Of a stretch of DNA of 62,050 nucleotides, positions 22,566 to 30,518 are shown in pieces. Source of the DNA: Streptomyces rhizoryzae (GTDB lineage: Bacteria > Actinomycetota > Actinomycetes > Streptomycetales > Streptomycetaceae); assembly GCF_023155275.1 (NCBI RefSeq), contig NZ_JALMUV010000047.1, positions 1 to 62,050 on the forward strand, in the 5' to 3' direction. Numbering within the stretch: the first letter of the stretch is position 1; each line of letters begins with the position of its first letter. Both the position numbers and the translations under genes were made by a program. The notes below the pieces were generated by a model that was not told where the DNA came from, did not search any database, and was given only the letters and a program-made list of their open reading frames with translations.

Positions 22566-23480
22566 GAAGCCGAAGTCCTGCGTCCACCACGGGCCGCCCG
22601 GGCCGAAGTGGGCGCCGACGCCGAGGGTGCGGTACTCGCAGTTGAGGATGTTGGCGCGGTGGCCGGGGCTGTTCATCCACGAGGCCATCACCGACCGGGC
22701 ATCCGCCTGGCCGCGGGCGATGTTCTCCCCGCCGAGGTCGGCTGTCCCCGCGGCGCGGGCCCGGTCCCAGGGCGTGCGGCCGTCCGGGTCGGTGTGGCCG
22801 AAGAAGCCGCGCCGCGCCATGTCGTCGCTGAAGTGCTGGGCCAGACCGGCCAGTTCACCGCTGGCGGCCACCGGCGAGCAGCCCGCCTGGGCGCGCTCCT
22901 GATTGACCAGCGCGACCACCTCGGCCTCGGCCGCGGACTCGGCGCCGCCGCCGGTCGCCGGGCCGGCGGTCGCGGTCGCGGTCGGCCGCGGCGCGGCGGT
23001 GGCCGACCCGCCCGTGGGCCGCGCGGTGGGCCGGCCGCCGGGCGCCCGGGACGGGGACGCGGTCGCCCGGGGCGCGGACGGGGAGGCGGTGGGGGAGGCC
23101 GGGGCGGCGGTCCGGTCCGTGCCCCGGGAGGAGGTGTGCCCGCCGTCGCGGCCCACCGGGCCCGCGGTCCCCGGCGCCGGGGCGGTCCGGCTCTCCTGCG
23201 GCTGGGCGTCGGGCAGCGTGCCGGCCCGGACCGGGTCGGTGCGGTCGCCGCCGGCCACCTCGAACCGGCCGCCGCCGGGTACGAGTCCGGACGCCACCGC
23301 CACCGCGCCCATCGCCACCGCGGCCGACGCGCCGAGCAGCCCGGTCCGCACCGGTGCGGACCGCCGGACCGCCCGGTGGCCGCGGCGCCCGCCGGCCGCG
23401 GACGTTCCCGCCGGTCCGTCAGCAGGCCCCGTACGTACGGGTTCCGGGGCGTGGGGAGCAGAGCGTCGATGGCGGCCCAT
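22563..23480 (-). CDS. Exported CAP-domain (SCP/PR1-like) protein
   Basis: A 305-residue protein. A basic Arg/His-rich N-terminus precedes a hydrophobic segment at about 44-66, which should act as signal anchor. Residues 70-175 are a Pro/Ser/Thr/Ala-rich linker typical of wall-spanning stalks. The C-terminal CAP domain (about 180-305) has L-V-N-Q-E-R at its start, H-F-S-D-D-M-A, G-H-T-D-P-D-G and the family signature M-N-S-P-G-H-R-A-N-I-L. Function outside the cell is unknown. The ATG at 23480 follows GGAAGGA. A short hairpin (23516-23531) lies in its upstream region. Confidence 0.87.
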   Translation of the reverse strand: MGRHRRSAPHAPEPVRTGPADGPAGTSAAGGRRGHRAVRRSAPVRTGLLGASAAVAMGAVAVASGLVPGGGRFEVAGGDRTDPVRAGTLPDAQPQESRTAPAPGTAGPVGRDGGHTSSRGTDRTAAPASPTASPSAPRATASPSRAPGGRPTARPTGGSATAAPRPTATATAGPATGGGAESAAEAEVVALVNQERAQAGCSPVAASGELAGLAQHFSDDMARRGFFGHTDPDGRTPWDRARAAGTADLGGENIARGQADARSVMASWMNSPGHRANILNCEYRTLGVGAHFGPGGPWWTQDFGF

Positions 23481-23515
23481 CCGCGGTCGTTCCTTCCGTC
23501 CAGCGTCAAGACGAC

Positions 23516-23531
23516 TCACCCGAAAGGGTGA
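23516..23531. promoter_or_regulatory. Palindrome TCACCC-GAAA-GGGTGA between CAP and acylphosphatase genes
   Basis: A perfect 6-bp inverted repeat with GAAA loop, 36 bases upstream of the CAP gene start on its side and 82 bases from the acylphosphatase start. It could be an operator or an RNA hairpin in the CAP leader. No known box was matched. Confidence 0.35.
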
Positions 23532-23612
23532 TCCTTCGCTGTCGGGGGACTGTACGCCATGACGGAAGGGGCGGATGTGCTTGCCGAGCAATTGGCCGGT
23601 TAACGTGCACAC

Positions 23613-23894
23613 ATGGAAGACGAGGTGCGGATGACCGCCTGGGTGCGCGGCCGGGTGCAGGAGGTCGGCTTCCGCTGGTTCACCCGTGCGAACGCCCTGC
23701 GGATCGGCGGACTGTGCGGTTTCGCGGTCAATCTCGGCGACGGTCGCGTCCAGGTCGTCGCGGAGGGTCCCAAGGACCGCTGCGAGGCGCTGCTGGAGTG
23801 GCTGCGCACCGGGGACACGCCCGGGAACGTCGACGGCGTCACTGAGATTTGGGACACGCCGCGGGGCGGCTACGACGGCTTCGAGATCCGCTGA
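23613..23894 (+). CDS. acyP: Acylphosphatase
   Basis: A 93-residue enzyme hydrolysing acyl phosphates. The ferredoxin-like fold carries G-R-V-Q-E-V-G-F-R with catalytic Arg21 and the V-N-L-G-D-G segment with catalytic Asn40. Length is typical. The conserved order mutM-acyP-smc is common in actinomycetes. TTAACG lies eight bases before the ATG and no ribosome site is seen, so this may be another leaderless gene. Confidence 0.95.
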   Translation: MEDEVRMTAWVRGRVQEVGFRWFTRANALRIGGLCGFAVNLGDGRVQVVAEGPKDRCEALLEWLRTGDTPGNVDGVTEIWDTPRGGYDGFEIR

Positions 23895-24275
23895 CCGGGG
23901 CGGGAGGAGCCCCCCGGACGGCCCCGTCCGGCCCGCGCCCCGGTGCGGCTTCGTGAGCTGCTTACGGGAGATAAGCCCAGGTGGTTGCCAACTCGGCCGA
24001 CCCGTGGAAGGCTGCCGCTGTACGGATGATCTCCACGCCCCGTGGGCCCTTTCTGGAGAGTCGGCGGCATGCCCTGGCGGCCGCGCACTCTCAGGCGCCC
24101 GAGGATACGGGGTGTGATCGTGTTGACCCTCCATCCGTTTGGTGAGACTCTGGAATCCCCGCGCACCTTAGCTGTTTGGCATTGAGTACAGCTGGATAAT
24201 GGCAAGCACCGCGGGTGCGAATCCCTCACGACCCAACCGCTTCGGTCGGTCACTCATTGTGGAGGACCATCCATC
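23895..24275. other. 381-bp intergenic region with hairpin and promoter-like patch
   Basis: No gene was found. A 7-bp hairpin at 23914-23931 follows acyP and may terminate it. Further on, an AT-richer patch at 24165-24205 contains TTGGCA, GATAAT and the inverted repeat AGCTGT (24170-24175) / ACAGCT (24188-24193). This is the probable promoter of the small coiled-coil gene at 24276. The exact -35/-10 pair could not be fixed by spacing. Confidence 0.5.
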
Positions 24276-24479
24276 ATGGCAAAGGCGCTTCTCGGTTACG
24301 TCGGCGGCTCCGACCCCCGAGTCCTCGCCGAGATGCGACGGCTTCAGCAGCGCGTCCAGGACCTCGAATCCGAACTCATTCGGATGCAGGCCGAGAACGA
24401 CATGCTCTCCGCTGCCGCGCGTCGCGACGACTCGGTGCTCGACATCGACGTACCCCAGGCGGAGCCCGCGCTCACCTGA
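24276..24479 (+). CDS. Small coiled-coil protein conserved upstream of smc
   Basis: A 67-residue protein, M-A-K-A-L-L-G-Y-V-G-G then a leucine-heptad coiled coil (about 18-48), then an acidic end. GTGGAGGACC precedes the ATG. I do not recognise a characterised family, though I recall similar short proteins in streptomycetes. The coiled coil suggests a dimer or a partner. It is expressed separately from smc: a perfect terminator stands at 24558. Confidence 0.82.
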   Translation: MAKALLGYVGGSDPRVLAEMRRLQQRVQDLESELIRMQAENDMLSAAARRDDSVLDIDVPQAEPALT

Positions 24480-24557
24480 CCCCGACCGGGGTCGGACGGG
24501 CTGCACGCCAGCCGCATGAGGCACCGCACGCTTCACGGTCAGCACCGCAAGATCTGC

Positions 24558-24579
24558 AAGGGACGCTTCGGCGTCCCTT
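24558..24579 (+). terminator. Terminator with TTCG tetraloop
   Basis: AAGGGACGC pairs with GCGTCCCTT (9 bp) around TTCG. It lies 80 bases after the small coiled-coil gene and is the strongest hairpin in the 400-bp gap before smc. A second, imperfect stem near 24751-24787 lies closer to smc. Confidence 0.75.
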
Positions 24580-24881
24580 CGTCGTTCTCCCCGTCCTCGG
24601 GATTTCGGGGCGGGTGCTTCCCGCCTTTGCCGTCCCGTGCCGCCTTTTCCGTTGTGGTCGCTTTCGGCGCCGGCCGGGCACCTGGGTGCTCTCCGGTCAC
24701 TTCCGTCCCCGGCGTTTCCCCAGCCCCTCGGTGACATCCTTACCGCATGATGTGCCCTCCCCTTTCCCCGGTGAAACCGGAAAAGGAAACGGCGGCGGAT
24801 ACCCGGGGGCCGTAGCCGCCTCCGGCGGTCGCCGGAATGGCGTGGAAGGGGCCGCCGGGGCGGCCGGTAGAGTCCAATGGC

Positions 24882-27800
24882 GTGCACCTGAAGAGTCTGA
24901 CCCTGCGAGGCTTCAAGTCCTTCGCCTCCGCCACGACGCTCCGGTTCGAACCGGGCATCACCTGCGTCGTGGGCCCCAACGGTTCCGGCAAGTCCAACGT
25001 CGTGGACGCCCTGTCGTGGGTGATGGGGGAGCAGGGCGCGAAATCACTGCGCGGCGGGAAGATGGAGGACGTCATCTTCGCCGGGACGACCGGGCGGCCG
25101 CCGCTCGGCCGCGCCGAGGTCTCGCTGACGATCGACAATTCCGACGGCGCGCTGCCCATCGAATACGCCGAAGTCACCCTGACCCGGATCATGTTCCGGA
25201 ACGGCGGCAGCGAGTACCAGATCAATGGCGACACCTGCCGGCTGCTGGATATCCAGGAGCTGCTCTCGGATTCCGGTATCGGCCGGGAGATGCACGTGAT
25301 CGTCGGCCAGGGCCAGCTCGATTCCGTGCTGCACGCCGACCCGATGGGGCGCCGGGCGTTCATCGAGGAGGCCGCCGGGGTGCTCAAGCACCGCAAGCGC
25401 AAGGAGAAGGCGCTGCGGAAGCTGGACGCGATGAAGGCCAACCTCGCCCGCGTCCAGGACCTCACCGACGAGCTCCGGCGGCAGCTCAAGCCGCTGGGGC
25501 GGCAGGCCGCGGTCGCCCGGCGGGCCGCCGTCATCCAGGCCGATCTGCGCGACGCCCGGCTGCGGCTGCTCGCCGACGACCTCGTCACGCTGCGCCGCGC
25601 GCTGGCCGCCGAGATCGCCGACGAGGCGGCGCTGAAGGAGCGCAGGGACGCGGTGGAGGCCCGGCTGCGCGATGCCCGGCAGCGGGAGGCGGCGCTGGAG
25701 GAGGAGGTGCGGGCCCTCGCCCCGCGGCTCCAGCGGGCCCAGGAGACCTGGTACGCCCTCTCGCAGCTGGCCGAGCGGGTGCGCGGCACGGTGTCGCTGG
25801 CGAAGGCCCGGGTGCGCAGCGCCACCGCGGCGCCGCCGGAGGAGCGGCGCGGGAGGGACCCGGAGGACCTGGAGCGGGAGGCGGCCCGGATCCGCGAGCA
25901 GGAGGCGGAGTTGACCGCTGCGCTGGAGGCGGCGAGCCGGGCCCTGTCGGACACCGTCGACCACCGGGCGGAGCTGGAACGGCAGTTGGCCGCCGAGGAG
26001 CGGCGGCTGCGGGACGCGGCCCGGGCGCTGGCCGACCGGCGCGAGGGGCTGGCCCGGCTCAGCGGGCAGGTGACCGCCGCGCGCGGCCGGGCCGCCTCGG
26101 CGCAGGCGGAGATCGGCCGGCTGGCCGAGGCCCGGGACGCGGCCCTGAGCCGGGCGGCCGAGGCCCAGGAGGCGTACGAGCGGCGCGCGGCCGAGGTCGG
26201 CGGACTGGACGCGGACGACGCGGAGCTGACCGGGCGGTACGAGGCGGCGCGGGCGGAGCTGGCGGCGGCGGAGTCCGCGCTGGCCGCGGTGCGGGAGGAG
26301 CTGGCCGGGGCGGAGCGGGAGCGCGCCGCGACCGCCGCCCGGCACGACGCGCTCGCCCTGGGGCTGCGCCGCAAGGACGGCACCGGCGCGCTGCTGGCCG
26401 CCGGGGACCGGCTCGGCGGGCTGCTCGGGCCGGCCGCCGAACTGCTGACCGTGGCGCCGGGCTTCGAGGTGCCGGTGGCCGCCGCGCTGGGCGCCGCGGC
26501 GGACGCGGTGGCGGTCACCGGTCCGGCCGCCGCGGCCGAGGCGCTGCGGCTGCTGCGCAAGGAGGACGCGGGGCGGGCGGCGATGGTGCTGGGCGGCGGC
26601 CGGCCGGTGCGGGTGCCGGCGCCGGCCGGGCCGGTGCAGCCGGCGGCCGGGCCGGCCGTGCCGTCCCCGGCGGGCGCGGAGGTCCGGCAGGCGGTGGCGG
26701 CGGAGGTCGCCGGGCGGGCCGCGGGCGAGGCGCCGGAGGGGGCAGGCGGGAGCGGTGGTGCCGGTGCGGCCGGGGTGTCCGGGGTGTCCGGGAGCGGCCC
26801 GGGCGGGGCTCCGGGGGCCGGCGGCGGGCCCGTACCGGCGCACGAACTGGTGGGCGGAGCGCGGGAGTTGACCGCGTCGGTGGCCCGGCTGCTGCGGGAC
26901 GTGGTGGTGGTCGGCACGCTGGAGGAGGCCGAGGAGCTGGTGGCGGCGCGGCCGGAGCTGACCGCCGTCACCGCGGAGGGCGATCTGCTCGGGGCGCACT
27001 TCGCGCAGGGCGGTTCGGCGGGGGCGCCGAGCCTGCTGGAGGTGCAGGCGTCGGTCGACGAGGCGGCGGCCGAGCTGACCGGGCTGGCCGCCCGCTGCGC
27101 GGAACTGGCCGGGGCCCGCCGGGACGCCGAGGAGCGGCGGACCGCGTGCGCCGCGCTCGTCGAGGAGCTGGACGCGCGGCGGCGGGCGGCCGACCGGAAG
27201 AAGTCCGAGGTCGCCGGGGACCTGGGGCGGCTGGCCGGGCAGGCGCGGGCCGCCGCCGGGGAGGCCGAGCGGTCCGCCGCGGCCGCGGCCCGCGCCGAGG
27301 AGGCGCTGGCCCGGGCGACCGAGGAGGCCGAGGAGCTGGCCGCCCGGCTGGTCGCGGCGCAGGAGGACCCGGCCGCGGCCGACGAGGAACCGGACACCTC
27401 CGTCCGCGACCGGCTGGCCGCCGACGGGGCCAACGCCCGGCAGACGGAGATGGAGGCCCGGCTCCAGGCGCGCACGCACGAGGAGCGGGTCAAGGCGCTG
27501 GCCGGGCGGGCGGACGCGCTGGACCGGGCGGCGCGCGCGGAGCGGGAGGCGCGGGCGCGGGCCGAGCGGCGGCGGGCCCGGCTGCGCCACGAGGCGGCGG
27601 TGGCCGGTGCGGTGGCCTCGGGCGCGGCGCAGCTGCTGGCGCACATCGAGGTGTCGGTGGTGCGGGCCGAGGAGGAGCGGGCCGCCGTGGAACGGGCCAA
27701 GGCGGAGCGCGAGCGGGCGCTGGCCGCCGCGCGCGAGCAGGGCCGGGAGCTGGCGGCCGAGCTGGACAAGCTGACCGACTCGGTGCACCGCGGGGAGGTG

Positions 27801-28646
27801 CTGGGCGCCGAGAAGCGGTTGCGGATCGAGCAGTTGGAGGCCCGGGCGCTGGAGGAGCTGGGGGTCGAACCGGCCGTGCTGGTGGCCGAGTACGGGCCCG
27901 ACCAGCCGGTGCCGCCGCCCGCGCCGGCCGGCGGCGAGGAGCGGCCGGACGCGGCGGCCGGCGGCGGCCCGGCGGCGGGGGAGGGGCCGGTGCCCTTCGT
28001 CCGGGCCGAGCAGGAGAAGCGGCTGCGGGCCGCCGAGCGGGCGTACCAGCAGCTCGGGAAGGTGAACCCGCTCGCGCTGGAGGAATTCGCAGCCCTGGAG
28101 GAGCGCCACCGCTTCCTGAGCGAGCAGCTTGAAGACTTGAAGAAGACCCGGTCCGACCTGCTGCGGGTGGTCAAGGAGGTCGACGAACGGGTCGAGCAGG
28201 TCTTCACCGAGGCGTACCGCGACACCGCGCGGGAGTTCGAGGGCGTCTTCGCCCGGCTCTTCCCGGGCGGCGAGGGGCGGCTGGTGCTGACGAACCCGGA
28301 CGACATGCTGGCGACCGGGGTGGACGTGGAGGCCCGGCCGCCGGGGAAGAAGGTCAAGCGGCTCTCGCTGCTGTCCGGCGGTGAGCGGTCGCTGACCGCG
28401 GTGGCGCTGCTGGTGTCGATCTTCAAGGCGCGGCCCAGCCCGTTCTACGTGATGGACGAGGTCGAGGCGGCGCTGGACGACACCAACCTCCAGCGGCTGA
28501 TCGGGATCATGGCGGAGCTCCAGGAGAGTTCCCAGCTGATCGTGATCACGCACCAGAAGCGGACGATGGAGGTCGCCGACGCGCTCTACGGCGTCTCGAT
28601 GCAGGGCGACGGCGTCTCGAAGGTGATCAGTCAGCGGCTGCGCTGA
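24882..28646 (+). CDS. smc: Chromosome segregation ATPase SMC
   Basis: A 1254-residue SMC protein that forms the condensin ring with ScpA/ScpB. The N-terminal head has G-P-N-G-S-G-K-S (about 31-38) and the Q-loop. Long coiled coils occupy about 170-500 and 680-1020. The hinge lies between them (about 515-680). The C-terminal head has L-S-G-G-E-R-S (about 1162) and Walker B Y-V-M-D-E-V-E-A-A-L-D (about 1188). The hinge carries a Gly/Ala/Pro-rich insert at about 570-653 that makes the protein longer than the roughly 1190 residues I recall for relatives. The start is GTG at 24882, giving the usual H-L-K-S-L-T-L-R-G-F-K-S-F N-terminus. Confidence 0.96.
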   Translation: MHLKSLTLRGFKSFASATTLRFEPGITCVVGPNGSGKSNVVDALSWVMGEQGAKSLRGGKMEDVIFAGTTGRPPLGRAEVSLTIDNSDGALPIEYAEVTLTRIMFRNGGSEYQINGDTCRLLDIQELLSDSGIGREMHVIVGQGQLDSVLHADPMGRRAFIEEAAGVLKHRKRKEKALRKLDAMKANLARVQDLTDELRRQLKPLGRQAAVARRAAVIQADLRDARLRLLADDLVTLRRALAAEIADEAALKERRDAVEARLRDARQREAALEEEVRALAPRLQRAQETWYALSQLAERVRGTVSLAKARVRSATAAPPEERRGRDPEDLEREAARIREQEAELTAALEAASRALSDTVDHRAELERQLAAEERRLRDAARALADRREGLARLSGQVTAARGRAASAQAEIGRLAEARDAALSRAAEAQEAYERRAAEVGGLDADDAELTGRYEAARAELAAAESALAAVREELAGAERERAATAARHDALALGLRRKDGTGALLAAGDRLGGLLGPAAELLTVAPGFEVPVAAALGAAADAVAVTGPAAAAEALRLLRKEDAGRAAMVLGGGRPVRVPAPAGPVQPAAGPAVPSPAGAEVRQAVAAEVAGRAAGEAPEGAGGSGGAGAAGVSGVSGSGPGGAPGAGGGPVPAHELVGGARELTASVARLLRDVVVVGTLEEAEELVAARPELTAVTAEGDLLGAHFAQGGSAGAPSLLEVQASVDEAAAELTGLAARCAELAGARRDAEERRTACAALVEELDARRRAADRKKSEVAGDLGRLAGQARAAAGEAERSAAAAARAEEALARATEEAEELAARLVAAQEDPAAADEEPDTSVRDRLAADGANARQTEMEARLQARTHEERVKALAGRADALDRAARAEREARARAERRRARLRHEAAVAGAVASGAAQLLAHIEVSVVRAEEERAAVERAKAERERALAAAREQGRELAAELDKLTDSVHRGEVLGAEKRLRIEQLEARALEELGVEPAVLVAEYGPDQPVPPPAPAGGEERPDAAAGGGPAAGEGPVPFVRAEQEKRLRAAERAYQQLGKVNPLALEEFAALEERHRFLSEQLEDLKKTRSDLLRVVKEVDERVEQVFTEAYRDTAREFEGVFARLFPGGEGRLVLTNPDDMLATGVDVEARPPGKKVKRLSLLSGGERSLTAVALLVSIFKARPSPFYVMDEVEAALDDTNLQRLIGIMAELQESSQLIVITHQKRTMEVADALYGVSMQGDGVSKVISQRLR

Positions 28647-28778
28647 GCCGGTGCGGGCGGGACCGTCCGCATCCGTTCCGGAACCGTGTGTCGCCATGCC
28701 GTGAAGGCATACAAGATCAATTCAGAAGTTGAATGGAGCTTGCCGCAGTCGCGTGAGAAAGACGTCAGGTTCGGCCTA

Positions 28779-28806
28779 TTGACTTCGAAACTTAAAGGCA
28801 TAGTCT
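28779..28806 (+). promoter_or_regulatory. Likely glcP promoter
   Basis: TTGACT at 28779-28784 and TAGTCT at 28801-28806 with a 16-base spacer, in the most AT-rich stretch of this part of the window (28700-28830). Short inverted repeats (ATTCA/TGAAT near 28720-28735) flank it and could bind a sugar regulator. The transcript would have a leader of about 100 bases. Confidence 0.55.
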
Positions 28807-28914
28807 CTGCAACGTTGCTTTTACCTTCAAGTGGTGGGTGCCCCCACCGTGTGCGCCACTTGTAAGGGCCAGCCCCCTACGCCCGGCAGCGCAGCCGGGC
28901 CACTGGAGTTCACG

Positions 28915-30333
28915 TTGACCAGCACCGCGCAGCCGACGGTCCCGGAAGGCCGCAAGGCCCAGCCGGACCACCTCGGCCATGTCATCTTCATCACCGCGGC
29001 TGCCGCGATGGGCGGCTTCCTCTTCGGTTATGACAGCTCCGTCATCAACGGCGCCGTCGAGGCGATCCGCAGCCGCTACGACGTCGGGTCCGCCGTCCTC
29101 GCGCAGGTGATCGCCATTGCCCTGATCGGCTGCGCCATCGGCGCCGCCACCGCCGGCCGGATCGCCGACCGGATCGGCCGCATCCGGGTCATGCAGATCG
29201 CCGCGGTGCTCTTCACCATCAGCGCCATCGGCTCGGCCCTGCCGTTCGCCCTCTGGGACCTGGCGATGTGGCGGATCCTGGGCGGTATCGCCATCGGTAT
29301 GGCCTCGGTCATCGGCCCGGCCTACATCGCCGAGGTCTCGCCGCCCGCCTACCGCGGCCGGCTCGGCTCCTTCCAGCAGGCCGCCATCGTCATCGGCATC
29401 GCCATCTCCCAGCTCGTCAACTGGGGCATCCTCAACCTCGCCGACGGCCAGCAGCGCGGCAAGATCGCCGGGCTGGAGGCGTGGCAGTGGATGCTCGGCG
29501 TGATGGTCGTCCCGGCCATCCTCTACGGGCTGCTCTCCTTCGCGATCCCCGAGTCGCCGCGCTTCCTGATCTCCGCCGGCCGGGTCGACCGCGCCAAGGA
29601 GGTGCTCGCCGAGGTCGAGGGCAGCACGGTGGACCTCGACGCCCGGGTCACCGAGATCCAGGACGCGATGCGCCGCGAGCACAAGTCCACCTTCAAGGAC
29701 CTGCTCGGCGGCAAGGGCGGCTTCCTGTCGATCGTCTGGGTCGGTATCGGCCTGTCGGTCTTCCAGCAGCTCGTCGGCATCAACGTCGCCTTCTACTACT
29801 CCTCGACGCTGTGGCAGTCGGTCGGCATCAACCCGGAGAGCTCGTTCTTCTACAGCTTCACCACCTCGATCATCAACATCGTCGGCACCGTGATCGCGAT
29901 GATCTTCGTCGACCGGATCGGCCGCCGCCCGCTGGCCCTCATCGGCTCGGCCGGTATGGCCGTCGCGCTCGCCCTGGAGGCGTGGGCCTTCTCCGCCAAG
30001 ACCGCGGCCGGCACCCTGCCGGCCACCGAGGGCACCGTGGCCCTGATCGCCGCGCACTGCTTCGTGCTCTTCTTCGCCCTCTCCTGGGGTGTCGTGGTCT
30101 GGGTCTTCCTCGGCGAGATGTTCCCGAACAAGATCCGTGCCGCCGCGCTGGGCGTCGCCGCCTGCGCGCAGTGGATCGCCAACTGGGCGATCACGGCCAG
30201 CTTCCCGAGCCTGTCCGACTGGAACCTGTCCGGCACCTACGTGATCTACATGGTCTTCGCCCTGCTCTCGATCCCCTTCGTGCTCAAGTTCGTGAAGGAG
30301 ACCAAGGGCAAGGCGTTGGAGGAGATGGGCTAA
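28915..30333 (+). CDS. glcP: Glucose permease GlcP, MFS sugar porter
   Basis: A 472-residue major facilitator protein with 12 predicted membrane helices. It shows sugar-porter signatures: G-G-F-L-F-G-Y-D-S-S-V-I in helix 1, R-I-A-D-R-I-G-R-I between helices 2 and 3, P-E-S-P-R-F-L after helix 6, Q-Q-L-V-G-I-N in helix 7 and the closing E-T-K-G-K. It closely resembles S. coelicolor GlcP, the main glucose uptake system there. The start is TTG at 28915, behind GGAG at 28905, which gives that protein's length; upstream in-frame starts are less likely. A terminator hairpin follows. Confidence 0.93.
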   Translation: MTSTAQPTVPEGRKAQPDHLGHVIFITAAAAMGGFLFGYDSSVINGAVEAIRSRYDVGSAVLAQVIAIALIGCAIGAATAGRIADRIGRIRVMQIAAVLFTISAIGSALPFALWDLAMWRILGGIAIGMASVIGPAYIAEVSPPAYRGRLGSFQQAAIVIGIAISQLVNWGILNLADGQQRGKIAGLEAWQWMLGVMVVPAILYGLLSFAIPESPRFLISAGRVDRAKEVLAEVEGSTVDLDARVTEIQDAMRREHKSTFKDLLGGKGGFLSIVWVGIGLSVFQQLVGINVAFYYSSTLWQSVGINPESSFFYSFTTSIINIVGTVIAMIFVDRIGRRPLALIGSAGMAVALALEAWAFSAKTAAGTLPATEGTVALIAAHCFVLFFALSWGVVVWVFLGEMFPNKIRAAALGVAACAQWIANWAITASFPSLSDWNLSGTYVIYMVFALLSIPFVLKFVKETKGKALEEMG

Positions 30334-30362
30334 CCCCCCCGCCGCCCTCTCCTCAGTCCTCG

Positions 30363-30396
30363 CCGCTGCCCCGGTTCACCCGAGCCGGGGCAGCGG
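30363..30396 (+). terminator. Terminator hairpin after glcP
   Basis: A perfect 12-bp stem (30363-30374 with 30385-30396) and ten-base loop, 30 bases after the stop, no T tract. It also separates glcP from the convergent ankyrin gene. Confidence 0.7.
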
Positions 30397-30518
30397 TACG
30401 TTCCGGGGGGCGGACCGGACCTGCGGGGCACCGGGCGCGCCGCGCTCACACCGAGAGCACGCACCGGACACCACCCGGCCGCCCTGGCGGGCGAACGACG
30501 CGACTTTGCGGACACCCC

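Noticed and set aside
24170..24240. A tRNA-like look (GGGTGCGAATCCC) upstream of the small coiled-coil gene.
   Set aside because: The T stem does not pair correctly, there is no matching acceptor 5' strand and no anticodon arm.
24740..28697. Very long open frames antisense to smc (over 1200 codons), and similar ones opposite glnD, recG and comM.
   Set aside because: In DNA this rich in G and C, codon bias of the real gene leaves other frames open. They have no ribosome sites, no recognisable domains, and the sense genes are unmistakable.
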